A DNA stretch of 64,000 bases from Eublepharis macularius (Eukaryota > Chordata > Lepidosauria > Squamata > Eublepharidae): NCBI RefSeq assembly GCF_028583425.1, contig NC_072791.1, positions 30,449,368 to 30,513,367 of the forward strand, in the 5' to 3' direction. The notes below the pieces were generated by a model, which saw only the letters and a list, made by a program, of their open reading frames with translations, did no database searches and was not told the origin of the DNA. Of the stretch, positions 44,801-54,892 are shown in pieces (positions within the stretch are counted from its first letter, which is position 1; each line of letters begins with the position of its first letter). A program made the position numbers and the translations under genes.

Positions 44801-47800
44801 CTCCAACACTTGGAAGCTGTCATGAGGGCCCTCCAGCGAGCCGGACTACGGGCTAACCCAAAGAAGAGCCACCTGGGGTTCCAGGAACTCCAGTACCTGG
44901 GCTTTGTGGTTGGGGGAGGCCGAGTTCGCCCACCACCAGACAAGGTGGCCTCAATAGCTGATGCCCCCCAGCCCCGGACCAAGAAGCAGGTCTGACGTTT
45001 CCTGGGACTACTGGGGTATTACGGGCGGTTCATCCCCCACTTTGCCTCCCGAGCCGCCCCCCTGACAGACTGCTTAAAGAAGGGGCTGCCCAACCAAGTC
45101 CGGTGGACCCCAGCACTAGAAGCAGCTTTCAAGGACCTGCGGTCAGCCCTCTCTAATACCACAGCCCTGTGGAACCCGGACTTTGACCGACCCTTTACGC
45201 TGGCCACAGACGCTTCTGACACCGGCCTTGGGGCAGTCCTGACTCAGGAACGTGACGGAACCGACGTCCCCATCCTCTTCCTGAGTCGGAAGCTGCAGCC
45301 CGCAGAGAGGCGCTATGCAACAGTGGAGCGGGAGGCCCTAGCGGTCAAGTGGGCAGTGGGGGCCCTGCAATACTACCTGGCCAATAATCCCTTTGTCCTA
45401 CTAACGGACCATGCGCCCCTGCAGTGGCTCCACCGCATGAAGGCGCACAACCCCCGTGTGCTGCGGTGGTACCTCTTCCTCCTCCCCTTCCGGTTCACCA
45501 TCATGTACCGCAAGGGGGCGCAGCATGTGGATGCGGACTTCATGTCCCGCATGTTTGAGTCTGACCCTGACCCCCACAACTCAAAGCTAAGTGGGGGGGG
45601 GGTGTCCGGGGTCTGGGTCCCAGCCCCCAGACTTGGTAGGAGGGAACAGCAGGTCAGCCGGGCTGACGGGCAAACAGAGGGGGCAGCCAGCAGACAGCAG
45701 GTCAACTGGTCAGCCAGCTGACAGCAGGTCAACCGGTCTGACTGGCAGGCAGAGGGGGCAGCTGGGGGACAGCAGGTCAACCCCTCCCACAGGCAAATGG
45801 AGCCAGAACCTGCCGGTGCCAGGGGCAAGGGGCAAAAGCCCACGGCCTCAGGAGGCAGGGGGAGACAGAGAGAGGCCAGCGAGTCCCACTCCCCTAGGGA
45901 GGGAAAGGGGGCTAGGCAAGGCAGAAGGGGGCAAGGGCAGAGGGATTGGGAGCCCAGCAGTCACCCACCCAAAGACCTTACCTGAGGAGGAGAAGCAGCA
46001 GCAGCCCCAACAACCCAAAGCCACGCCCCAGCTAGAAAATAGTAGCCTGGCCCAGGAGTTGCCAAAAGCCAAGCCACTCCAGGTGGGGCTATTGGAGGCA
46101 CTCTGCAGGAAGCCCTGGGCAACCAGCCAAGGAGCCGCAGCTGGACCCACCTTCAGCCATCAGCTCAGCCAGGGAGGCTGGGCTGCTAGCCAGGGGACTG
46201 CAGCTGGACATGCCTTCAGCAATCAGCCAAGGCAGGGAGGCTGGGCAGCCAGAGAACAAGGCACAGCTGGTGCTGGTCAGTGGGGCCAGATCAGCTACCC
46301 CAGCTGCAACTGCTTGGTGCAGCCCAAGGCCAGGCTGGAAGAGGGGTGGGGCAGTAGAAGGAAGCCCTATAAAAGCTGGCTGGGAAGAGCCCTGTGGTGG
46401 TGGGTGTGAGTGAGGAGTGATGATGTGGAGTGAGAGCAGTAAGATGCAAGGGTGGAGGCTTGGAGGAGAGTCCTGGAAGGAGGAGATGAAGGAGGACGCA
46501 GAGGGTAAGCAGGCCAGGTTGAGCAGGCCAGCGAGTGGACTGAGAGGGAGTATGGGTGAGGTATACCACCCCTCCTTCCACAGAGCAGGGTCCTGCAGAA
46601 TCCCTGGCCCCCCTGTGATGTCAGGAGCAGACCGCCCAGTGCCACGCCCAGCGGCAGCGGCGGCAAGCCCTGACAGACCTTCCCAAAGTTGCACTGATTT
46701 TAAATATAAACATGACACTTCAGAGATCTCAGATTTGGAATTAATAGTTCTCTCCAGGCCCTGATGTTTAGTTATCACTCATTTCTCTAACTTTTCCTAA
46801 GTATATGTGTGTGTTTGTCTTTTAAATGATGGAGGAAGCCTTACGATTCTACATCTATCCTTCCTTCTAGCTTGCCCGCTGGATGGCTGCCTATTGCCAG
46901 AAGTCAAAGCTAGGCCTCCTCCTGCCCTTGCAGTGCTACGTGCTTTAGTGTGTTGGTTAAGATGAATGGTGAGGCAGAAATGTTTTAATAAATAAATAAA
47001 ATGCTGCGGGCATTTGGGCCAGCTGCAGAGAGATGAGAAAATCATGCTCTGTGAGCAGAAGTCCTTGTGCCCACAGAAATGCTAGTCTGCATTCAAGCCT
47101 GTATCCTGTGTAGCGGTGGGCACCGTCCCCCCCCCCAAATATCCAGGAAATCTGTATATGGGTTTCAGGGATCCCCAAAACATCCAAGATTCCTCAAATC
47201 CATGAAAGATTCCCTGATCCAGTTAATACAGATCAGAGAATCCCAGAAATATTCAGCCATTATGGGCAAAACTCTCCTTATAGGCAAAACTCTTTCTGAA
47301 TAAGAATACATGAAATCTCCAATTTACAGAGCTTGGATGTAAGTCAGGTGTTTAATAACAACAACAACATTCTATTTATATACCACCCTTCAGGACAACT
47401 TAATGCCCAATCAGAGCAGTTTACAAAGTATGTTGTTATCCCCACAACAATAATCACCCTGTGAGGTGGGTGGGGCTGAGAGAGCTCCAGAGAGCTGTGA
47501 CTAGCACAATGTCACCCAGCTGGCTTCAAGTGAAAGAGTAGGGAATCAAACCAAGCTCTCCAGAGTGCCGCGCTCTTAACCACTACTCCAAACTGGCATT
47601 TCCCCATAGAGATACATGCAATAGATTGTGGATAGGTTCCCAGGCTGGCTCTAAGGAGCCTGTTTAACCCAGAATGTAGCTGAAATACTAAAGGCCGGGC
47701 TGAAAGGAGAAGGAAGCAAAGAGGAGGATAGGGTAGGAAAGGAGAGGAACAGGTCAACATTGTCTACTTGAACTCAGACTGGCAGCGGCTCTCTAAGGTC

Positions 47801-50800
47801 TCTGGCAGAGGTCATTCACTTGACTTATGACCAGATCCTTAACTGGAGATGCTGGGGATTGAACCCGGGAATTCTGCTTGCAAAACATGTGCACTACCAC
47901 AGAGCCACAGCCCCTCCCTCTTAGGCTGAGGGTGTGGGACTGACCAAAGGTCACCCAGCCAGCTTCCATGACAGAGTGAGAATTCAAACCTGGATTTTCC
48001 CCATCTTAGTCTGACATTCTAACCACTACATCACACTGGCTCTATGTAAATAAGTGCAAGAGACCCAAATTCTTATATCACATTGAGGGAGGTCTAAAAA
48101 TTGTCTGGAACTGCCAAGGAAAGAGATCTTTGAGTCATACTGGGAAACTTGGATTAGATCTCCAAAGAAAAAAGGTGAAAGAAATGTTAGGTGATATTAG
48201 TAAAGAGATTGTAAGCAAAAGAGAATAATGCCATTACAGAAAGTGAAGCACTGACCTGGATAGCCCAGACAAGCCTGATCTTGTCATATCTCGGAAGCTA
48301 AGCAGTGTCTTCCTTAACAACAACAACACTCTATTTATATACTGCCCTTCAGGGCAACTTAACACCCACTCAGAGCGGTTTACAAAGTATGTTATTATTA
48401 TCCCCACAACAAAACACCCTGTGAGGTGGGTGGGGCTGAGAGAGCTCCTAGAAGCTGTGACTTACCCAAGGTCACTCAGCTGGCTTCAAGCAGAGGAGTG
48501 GGGAATCAAACCCGGCTCTCCAGATTAGAGTACTGGCACTCTTAACCATTACACCAAACTGGCACAGTCATTAATCATTAGATCAGAGACCCCTAGAGAA
48601 GATCATGGTTGCAAAGGCAGGCAATGGCAAACCACCTCTGTTACTCTCTTGCCTTGAAAACTTTACTAGGGGTTGCCATAAGTCAGCTAGGACTTGATGA
48701 CACTCTCTACCACCACATATAGTGAAAGATGGGGAGAGTTATGGCTGCCCCTTCAAGTGAAGATGGTGGGGGGACAGAAATCATGCATGAACATGATCAT
48801 CTACGGGTCCGTCTCTCCCTATATGTTCCCTGGAGGACACTCCAATCAGGGAACAAACAGCTGTTAGTGATCCCTGGCCCCAAGGAGGCCCGCCTAGCCT
48901 CAACTAGATCCAGGGCCTTTTTGGTCTTGGCTCCCACCTGGTGAAATGTTCTGTCTGCTGAAATCAGGTCCCGGCAGGACCTACTATCTTTTCACCGGGC
49001 CTGGAAGACAGAGTTGTTCTGCCAGGCATATGGCTGGGGCTGGGCCTCCGCCAGCCTGGGAAAAAAAGGGTGTATAAATCTTAACCCTTCCTGAGAAGGC
49101 TGTCCACCATCCAGTTTTTAATGTACATGAATTTTTTAATTGTGTTTTTAATATGTTGTTATCCACCCTGAGCCCTCTCGTGGGGAGGGCGGAATAGAAA
49201 TCTGAAATAAATAAAATAAATAAATAAAATAAATTAAAATAATTATTTGGGTGGAATATCTTCACTGTGAGGACAAACTTCAAAACTTCTGTTCAGGGAG
49301 GGGGAGCTAAGATATGACATAATCGCATCTAATAAAATTATAGAAAGGGTGAGTAAAGAAATTTCTTTTTTAAAAAACCTCTCAAGTCAGTGGCAAAGTT
49401 CAGTGGCGAGGTATGCTGTGGTTTTGTCTGGGATAGTATTCCTGATGGCTTGCAGTCCATCTGCATGTGGGATATTGGTGTACAGAGCCTCAACATCCAT
49501 GGTTGCTAGGATGGTGTCATCTGGTATGTTGTCAATGGACTGTATTTTCCTTAGAAAGTCAGTGGTGTCCCGTAAATAGCTGGGTGTGCTGGTGTCATAG
49601 GGCCTGAGGATAGAGTCCGTATATCCTGAGGCTCCTACTGTGACAGTGCCAATTCCTGAAACAATGGGGCATCCTGGGTTACCTGGTTTGTGGATTTTGG
49701 GTAGTAGGTAGAATGTTCCTGGCTGTGGTTCCTGGGGTGTGTTTGTATGGATACGTTCTTGTATGTCCATGGGGAGTATCTTTAATATTTTATTGAGTTC
49801 CCTTTTGTATTGCTCCGTAGGGTCAGTGTTTTATAGAATGTTGTGTTGGAGAGTTGTCTCTCTGCTTCCTGTGTGTAGTTATGTTTGTCCAGGATGACAA
49901 CTGTGCCGCCTTTGTCAGCTTCCTTGATTACGATGCCAGAATTATTTTGGAGGCTGTTTATGGCATCTCTTTCTGCACGACTGAGATTCTGGTGTTGTTT
50001 GTCAATTATCTCAGCCTGACAGAAGCATTCAATGTAAAAGTCCAATGAGGAGTTGCGGCCCTCAGTGGGTGTCCATGAGGAATTCTTGTTTCTGGAGCTT
50101 TGTAACGAAGATTGTGCATTGCTGGATTGGGAGGGTGATTGCTGCTGTGATGGTGTCTGTTCAGTGCTTTGTTCATCGTTTTGTTCAGCGGAGTGGTTGA
50201 AGAATTCCTTCAGTCTTAGGCATCTAAAATAGGCCTCCAGGTCTCCACAGAGTTGTATGGTTTGTGAGGGTCTGACTGGGCAAAAAGATAGTCCACGTGA
50301 GAGGACAGATTCCTCTGCTGGGTTCAGTTTGTGGCTGGAGAGATTGATAATGTTGCTCGGTGGATCTAAAGTGGTCTTCTCCCTGTTACATGCAGGAGTT
50401 TTGAATACTTCTTCTCCTTCTTGTTCTGTAATTCAGTAAGTAATGTGGAATAGATGGTTTCTCTGGTTTTGGTAAAAATCTGCCAGCTCCTGGTGTGTGT
50501 AAAGGGCTTGTTTTTTATGGAAGAATCTAGTTCAGAGATCTCTTGCTTGATCCTTTGTTGTTTGCTGTACAGCAGTCTGATGAGGTGATTTAAGATCTTC
50601 CTGGATAAGGTGTTGCATAATTTCTCACTGTAGTCTGTGCAGTAAGTGGATCTTAGTGGGTTCTTCACACACAGTCCCTTGGGTAGAATGTCCAGGTTTT
50701 TTGCATTTAGAAAGGAAGGTGATGTCTATTTGTATCTGTGCCAGTTTCTTCATGAAGTTGATGGATTTCCTCTCCATTTGGCTGAAATCCATCATTGACA

Positions 50801-51448
50801 GACCCATCATTGCATAGAAAACACCTTTTCTCTCTAGAGGAAAAACGAACCTGTTCCCCAATCATCAGTTTCCAGCTTCACTACATCTAACCATTCTGAG
50901 TTCACAGCCTTCCCCAGATAGAAGAGCACCTGATCTCCAACACCTTACTATAACAGACCAGAGAGAACTCTTGGGAGATATTTTTGCTTTTTTTTGTTCT
51001 TGTAACTGAAACCCCAGTAATACCATCCACATTGCAAATCAAATTGAATGACGTTTGCCCAGCGCTAGACTTTTCCCTGGAAAACATTGGTAGCTCCGGT
51101 GCTATCACTGCTGTGAGACCAAATGTGTCATTTACTGTCAGTTGCCAGAATCCTGACTATTTTATATTTCATCAGAAAATGTACAGATAGACTCATCTCT
51201 AGTGTACACACTCGATATAAATGTATGTGCTTTCTCTACAGATTCTTCATGAAGCTGTGCTAGTTGTTCATGAGCATGGCACTATGATGGGTCAAGCTAT
51301 CCCTGGAGACCCGTTGTTTCGTTCTCTCCCTCCCCTTCCACCACCCCATTGCATCATCTTCAACAGACCCTTCCTGATGTTTATCATTGATAAGTCAACA
51401 GGAACAATTTTCTCAATGGCAAAAATTGTGAACCCAACCCATATATAA
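35132..51448 (+). CDS. Serpin gene A, complete clade A serpin (four coding exons)
   Basis: Secreted serpin, alpha-1-antitrypsin-like. Coding exons 35132-35804, 36921-37191, 39703-39850 and 51242-51448 splice in phases 1, 2 and 0 to a 432-residue protein; exon lengths 271 and 148 equal those of human SERPINA1 exons III and IV. A hydrophobic signal peptide ([12 protein letters not shown]) precedes a variable N-terminal extension, then helix A ([12 protein letters not shown]), [20 protein letters not shown], the shutter and breach segments, [27 protein letters not shown], and the C-terminal [17 protein letters not shown]. The hinge [10 protein letters not shown] departs from the inhibitory consensus (Glu at P13, small residues at P12-P9), but an Arg-Ser pair falls at the expected P1-P1'. 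Inhibitory ability is therefore uncertain. No inactivating change is seen. The last intron is 11.4 kb because of repeat insertions. Confidence 0.92.
35805..36920 (+). other. Serpin gene A intron 2
   Basis: 1.1 kb intron with canonical GT-AG ends. It contains a small inverted pair GATATCACTTCCAC/GTGGAAGTGATATC at about 36331-36364 and a MITE-like fragment near 36380-36455 (CTCCCCCTCCCCAGGCTCCACC). No gene seen. Confidence 0.7.
36921..37191 (+). CDS. Serpin gene A, exon 3
   Basis: 271 bp between a TTCTCTTAAG acceptor and a GTAAGC donor. It encodes the strand 6A to helix F and G region, including [17 protein letters not shown], then [20 protein letters not shown] and the [17 protein letters not shown] helix, in the order seen in alpha-1-antitrypsin. 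It ends in phase 2. Confidence 0.9.
37192..37821 (+). other. Serpin gene A intron 3, left part
   Basis: AT-rich intron sequence without a recognisable repeat. 37257-37312 is the stretch resembled at 3166-3225 in the truncated gene B unit. Confidence 0.6.
37822..38685. mobile_element. hAT-like element in gene A intron 3
   Basis: Starts TAGAGATGGGCACGA and ends TTTGTGTCCATGTCTA, an imperfect inverted pair related to the ends of the element at 22616-23575. No transposase. Internally it carries TTATAAATAG (38278) and a start-like sequence, so it may bring a Pol II promoter. Its right half is repeated at 23953-24384. A clear 8-bp target duplication was not found. Confidence 0.5.
38686..39702 (+). 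other. Serpin gene A intron 3, right part
   Basis: 38686-39308 belongs to the tract shared with gene B at 99 percent or more; 39309-39702 matches 25003-26576 with repeats removed, but at clearly lower identity. No gene seen. Confidence 0.7.
39703..39850 (+). CDS. Serpin gene A, exon 4
   Basis: 148 bp, acceptor TTGTTAACAG, donor GTAAGT. Encodes [20 protein letters not shown], then [19 protein letters not shown] and LRVSQ, the strand 3A to helix I segment with the family signatures. Ends in phase 0. Confidence 0.92.
39851..40835 (+). other. Serpin gene A intron 4, left part
   Basis: The first 200-300 bp parallel gene B intron 4 after 26725. The remainder is AT-rich with short AAAT runs. No gene or named repeat seen. 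Confidence 0.5.
40836..40996. repeat. 33-bp minisatellite, about five copies
   Basis: Tandem units beginning AAATAAACCACCCAACTGAC and ending CAGACCTTCCC, 33 bp each, nearly identical. The Gmr1-like LTR element has inserted in the last unit: GACCT is present at 40992-40996 and again at 46676-46680, after which the unit's next bases TCCC continue. Confidence 0.92.
40997..42069 (+). repeat. 5' LTR of the Gmr1-like element
   Basis: 1073 bp, TGTCCGGGG...CCCTGACA. Purine-rich and GC-rich, with a TATA-like CTATAAAAG at about 41761. About 14 differences from the 3' LTR. Confidence 0.93.
42091..45589 (+). pseudogene. pol: Gmr1-like pol region (PR-IN-RT-RH)
   Basis: Retrotransposon enzyme region. Landmarks in order: protease LLDSGST near 42388; integrase zinc finger [14 protein letters not shown] to CRSCPTC, about 43048-43175; integrase core [15 protein letters not shown] near 43250, LTDRGAPF near 43427 and [14 protein letters not shown] near 43510; then reverse transcriptase with [10 protein letters not shown] near 44460, [12 protein letters not shown] near 44570, [13 protein letters not shown] near 44670 and YIDDIIIF near 44758; then RNase H with [13 protein letters not shown] near 45207 and a DHAPLQWL segment near 45410. 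It is a fossil region with about four breaks. Confidence 0.92.
45603..46675 (+). repeat. 3' LTR of the Gmr1-like element
   Basis: 1073 bp, same ends and length as the 5' LTR. Preceded by a G-run purine tract at 45590-45602. Confidence 0.93.
46676..47353. other. Serpin gene A intron 4, between LTR element and SINEs
   Basis: AT-rich sequence without a gene. 47113-47300 has 'GTGGGCACCGTCC' and 'ATCCAGGAAATCTGTATATGGG' features that suggest a decayed hAT-like non-autonomous element. An AAAT run lies at 46988-47001. Confidence 0.4.
47354..47598 (-). mobile_element. tRNA-derived SINE
   Basis: Same family and orientation as 25597-25853. A box CCAGTTTGGAGTAGTGGTTA and B box GGTTTGATTCCC are read on the minus strand; an AAC-repeat-type tail is at the left end. 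Confidence 0.85.
47745..47915 (-). mobile_element. tRNA-derived SINE (third family)
   Basis: On the minus strand: GGCTGTGGCTCTGTGGTAGTGC (A box), then GGGTTCAATCCCC (B box), then 'GCATCTCCAGTTAAGGATCTGG' and '...GAGAGCCGCTGCCAGTCTGAG', a common reptile SINE body. A further decayed tRNA-like SINE piece follows at about 47916-48045 (CCAGTGTGATGTAGTGGTTA on the minus strand). Confidence 0.75.
48247..48715 (+). mobile_element. 5S rRNA-derived SINE (5S-Sauria type), split
   Basis: CCTGATCTTGTCATATCTCGGAAGCTAAGCAG closely follows the internal promoter half of 5S rRNA (first 20 bases shown: CCTGATCTTGTCATATCTCG). After an insertion the body resumes with AGAGACC, GGCAGGCAATGGCAAACCAC and TCTCTTGCCTTGAAAACTTT, GCCATAAGTCAGC and GACTTGATGACACTC, the conserved body of the squamate 5S-Sauria SINE. 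A tRNA-derived SINE (48315-48563) sits inside it. Confidence 0.8.
48315..48563 (-). mobile_element. tRNA-derived SINE inside the 5S-derived SINE
   Basis: Same family as 25597-25853. It splits the 5S-derived SINE directly after its promoter half, so it is the younger insertion. Confidence 0.85.
48776..49232 (+). mobile_element. L2-type LINE 3' fragment
   Basis: Decayed L2 ORF2 C-terminus ([20 protein letters not shown], then [16 protein letters not shown]) followed by the tail ATCCACCCTGAGCCC...GGAGGGCGGAATAGAAAT and an AAAT-rich microsatellite. Confidence 0.75.
49340..50860 (-). mobile_element. Penelope-like element, reverse transcriptase part
   Basis: Minus-strand reading gives the N-terminal region ([19 protein letters not shown], about 50666) and [20 protein letters not shown] (about 49930), then the reverse transcriptase start: [20 protein letters not shown] (about 49710), [17 protein letters not shown] (about 49500). 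These are standard Penelope motifs. The frame is interrupted several times, and the later RT and GIY-YIG domains are absent. It lies in gene A intron 4 only; gene B lacks it at the matching point. Confidence 0.88.
51242..51448 (+). CDS. Serpin gene A, exon 5 (C-terminus and reactive loop)
   Basis: 68 codons plus TAA. Acceptor GCTTTCTCTACAG. Encodes [20 protein letters not shown], then [19 protein letters not shown], then [19 protein letters not shown] and AKIVNPTHI. Counting from the hinge Gly as P15, Arg falls at P1 and Ser at P1', as in antithrombin-type inhibitors; the distal loop is five residues longer than in alpha-1-antitrypsin and Pro-rich. Confidence 0.92.
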   Translation: MLHEAVLVVHEHGTMMGQAIPGDPLFRSLPPLPPPHCIIFNRPFLMFIIDKSTGTIFSMAKIVNPTHI

Positions 51449-53191
51449 GAATAAGTTAAAGGAATTTTAGGCCCCATTTTATAAAATCTTGTTCAGAGCA
51501 TACATTCAAAGCTAATGAGCACATGTAAACAAGTAGAAAGCCTTGCTCCAAGTGTCAAAATTCTTTCCCTGAGATATCTTGCAGGTCACATCATTCTCTA
51601 GTGGTATGAGACAGGTCACTGAGCAAAGTATAAATATTTTACTTGTTTTGTTTATTCTAATAAAATAAGTAAGATTTCAACCTTGAATGAATCCCTCCTT
51701 TCCAAGGAATAGATCAGATACATGGGTCCAGCTTCTCAAATGTTTGTATAATTCATTTGTCACTCAAGCTTGTCAGATGTCATGTTCTCTGCGAAAATGC
51801 ATCATTCTGCATCAGTCTGACAAGGTGTACGCATCATTTGTACAGGGACCGTTTCCACACAACTCACCTTCATCCGGAACAGGGCGCAACATCACGAAAA
51901 AAAGGGGAAGATAGCGTCTTCTCAAGCGAGTTTTGCGTGACGTCGCATAAACCTCATGTAAGAAGCTTTTCGCGATGTTGCACCCCGTTCCGGATAAAGG
52001 TGAGTAGTGTGGAAACGGCCAGGGTTTCATCCTAACTTCTGATCTTTTATTCTGTAAACAACCAGGACTGAAGGGTCTATAAAGCCCTCCAATGCTACTG
52101 GTCTTTACAAATGTCTCCCCAAAATGGAGAGTGTGTCATGGGATTATTAAATAAATAATAAAACCATTTTTTTCTTCTGTAATCACCATGTCTGGTGTCT
52201 TGAAATATATGTGGGTAAGTGGAAGTAGGGGATTTATGAATTGGCAAAAATTCCCCTATCGCATCACCAGTCAGAGGATGGCATTTACAGCCATTAAGGG
52301 CTATTGAAAAACTGATGATGATATTTGCATACACTTGTATGGGCATCAATGGAACCCAAGTGTTTGTGTAATAAAATTATTTTAAAGCATTGTCGTCTTG
52401 GAGGCTGATTTCCTATCATGTTAAATATGCCACATGTTTCTGTCCATGGCAGGGGTTGATTGACTCATTGGCAAAATCCCCCCCAAAATTCCAATCCTGG
52501 TTTCTAAGAAATGAAAGCCTCATGGGCACAGGAAACAGTAGCTCAGATCCATTCCTTAATGACATCGATGACATTCTCTGGGATGAAGGATTCAACAGGA
52601 AGAGTCTCAGAAGAGGGTCAAACAAGGTTAACAAAAATAGCCTCAGAAAGAATAACAGTGTTGATAGAATGAAATTTCTGAAAGGAGAGTATCATTACTA
52701 TCCTCAAAAGATAAGCCTCTTATGCATGACTAGAGGTCTGCTCCTCTCATCAACCCCATATCCTACTGTGCTTACAATATTATTTTACTTGGGGCCTGCC
52801 TTTGCTCTTTGCACTCGCCAATCCTGTTGTTCGCTCAATTCGTGATATTTAACAGTAGCTTTGCCACAGATATATCTGGAAATATAGGGAAGCTGTTCCT
52901 GGATTTGACCAAGAAAACCATAGAAGTTGTCTTCACACACAGAAACAAGACTAGCACAGCCCCAGAGTTAGTCAAGCCACAAAGGAAGTCTAGAGGCCTA
53001 GAACAGAACAACCTTGGAGAGAGGCATGAAGTAAAGGAGTAAGACAGTTGAATGATCTTCTATAGATTAGAAGAACCATCTACTATCAGTAGATACAATG
53101 TGTTGAGGTCCAGGTGTAGAGAGTGTCTAAGAACAACAGGAATATCTAATTTCACAAAAGTTGGAGATACAGGGATAGGTGTATTGGTTGA
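51449..53191 (+). other. 3' UTR and 3' flank of serpin gene A
   Basis: Compared with gene B, about 800 bp are inserted right after the stop codon (about 51455-52255), including the palindromic element at 51846-52023. Conserved 3' UTR resumes at about 52262, with AATAAA at 52370-52375. 52430-53191 matches the flank of gene B (31310-32088) at moderate identity. No second gene is seen. Confidence 0.6.
51846..52023. mobile_element. Palindromic MITE in the gene A 3' UTR region
   Basis: About 50-bp imperfect inverted repeats: GGACCGTTTCCACACAACTC at the left is mirrored by GAGTAGTGTGGAAACGGCC at the right, continuing through CCGGAAC and GCAACATC.GA. No coding sequence. The superfamily is not certain. 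Confidence 0.75.
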
Positions 53192-53424
53192 TGGCCAAAA
53201 GATGTTCATATGTATGAGAAACTTGAAGTCACTAACTTTCCATAGACTTTGTTAAGATAAAATGAAGCAAGAATGGAAGGAGAGATCCTGTAATGGCATT
53301 GCTTGTGTAACAAAGTAACAAATCTAAAATGTTATTTCATAGAATCATAAGGTTGGAATGGACCTACAGGGTCATCTAGTCCAAACTGCTGCACAATGCA
53401 GATTTTGCGTTGTACCTCTTGTCA
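53192..53424. repeat. Segmental duplicate partner of 1-233
   Basis: Near-identical to the left edge of the window. It includes the short antisense CR1 3' end at 53334-53413. Confidence 0.8.
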
Positions 53425-54892
53425 GGAGTTAAATGATTAGATATAGGAAAGCTAACTAGATGCTTAGGGCTTCTTAAGTGCTTGCCTATATCTGCATCAG
53501 GCCTGACCAGAATCATCCAGAACATCTGGAATACCAAATGAGCAGTTCTGCCTCCTGCAAAAAAAGTTGCAGCAATAGAACAACCATCCTTTTTTGGAGA
53601 ACTTTAGACAACATTAGAGTCACAGACTCGGATAGGTCAGAGAAATGGTTAAATCACCTTTGGTCTGCAACAGAAGGCATCTTGTCCATCCTCCTTGTCT
53701 GGGCTTCCTATATTCTTGTGAATAAAACTTTACTTTCACTACAAATAGCAGAGGGATGTTACGGAGCTGATCTGGGTCAGGATGTTCCAGTTCCCTTCAT
53801 TTTTGGCACTACAACTCCTACAATCATCCTGCATGTGATAGCCAACGTTGGAATTGTATTGTGATTTGGCTCAGCACTGGCTTTGGGACCCAGAGTTGAA
53901 ACAAGCAAATATTTCTTTGGGAGGCAGTACTGAGTGGCAGTGGATACAATGAGTAATACTAAATAAGCAGAAATGGTATAAATACTAAAATGACAGCATT
54001 GACATTTTTGTTTAGGAGAATCCATCATCAACATAAAGGATTCTGGAAACTATCCACCTTTGTGATCTACATTCTCTTGTTCTACAGTTTCAGAGTTATC
54101 GATCCAGGATAGTGTTTCAGTCACATCATATACATCACATATCCATAGTATATCACCTAAAAGAAAGAAAAAAGTCGACCATCCAGGAACCACCATAGAT
54201 AAGTCAGATAAAAACCAGCAGATTGAGGGGAAAGTCAATCACTGAAAAAATTGCCCAGTTTGTTCATGCACCTACATATTTTACATTGTCCAAGGCAGCT
54301 TCGATTTGGCATCTGGTGTTTCATTTTAGACCCACTGTTACCTGAATTGGTCTCCTTGCAATAAGAGAATTGTCATGGCAAGAGGAAGACATGCCATCTG
54401 AGGGCGTGTGGAAGGTCCAGAGCACACACACACACTGAGCACATGGCAGGACAGTCATATATACTGTGAAACATGCCCTGAGGCAGGCCTAAGTCTCTGC
54501 CCTAAAACAATGCCTTAATAGTTCTTCCCAGAGTAGGACAAAGGACTGGGAAACTGTCTCCAGGGTGGGACAATGAACTAGGAAGGTTTGATTAGGTCTT
54601 CCTGAGAGGAACTATAGGCATAAAATGATTATTTGATGACCCGTGATGGCTGGATGGATGAGGCTATAATAGGAAAGTGGGTAAAGGGTAGAATGGGCAG
54701 TGTTATGACCTGTACTTTCTTTGGGGTAGATGTTCTTTTAATCTTCCCTTTACACCCTCTGGGTAGTTTGCTGCCACCAGGAATATATTATTCCAAAATA
54801 TTTTATTCAAATTTCCCCTTTGGTAACATGTTTAAGCGTCAGGCTCCTTCGTGGTTCTATGTGGCCCTGAGGATATGAATGGGATATAGCAA
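53425..54892. other. Unassigned flank present only in the right-hand copy
   Basis: AT-rich sequence absent from the window-start copy. 53478-53864 is open in one frame with a hydrophobic stretch (GILSILLVWASYIL), but I recognise no family and no splice context, so I do not call it a gene. A short CA run is at 54423-54434. Otherwise nothing identified. Confidence 0.4.

Larger units (their letters stand above)
40997..46675 (+). mobile_element. Gmr1-like Ty3/gypsy LTR retrotransposon (integrase before RT)
   Basis: 5.68-kb LTR element with 1073-bp LTRs and a 5-bp target duplication GACCT. The primer-binding site at 42073-42090 (TGGTGGCCCGTATGGGGA) fits the 3' end of tRNA-Ile at 17 of 18 positions, and a purine tract precedes the 3' LTR. 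Pol domains run protease, integrase, reverse transcriptase, RNase H. The RT and integrase are of Ty3/gypsy type, but the order is that of Ty1/copia. This is the defining trait of the Gmr1 group described in fish and other deuterostomes. No gag capsid or zinc knuckle is recognisable. The LTRs differ by about 1.3 percent, so it is a few million years old. It is a fossil with about four breaks and no envelope. Confidence 0.92.

Noticed and set aside
47745-47915. Possible tRNA gene from A and B boxes
   Set aside because: Boxes are followed by a SINE body and no cloverleaf with acceptor stem can be drawn; the same holds for the other tRNA-like repeats in the window.
48247-48315. Possible 5S rRNA gene
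   Set aside because: Only the promoter half resembles 5S rRNA; it is followed by a SINE body, so it is a 5S-derived SINE and not a ribosomal gene.
53478-53864. 128-codon open frame with a hydrophobic stretch
   Set aside because: No recognisable motif, no splice context, and it is missing from the duplicate copy at the window start.
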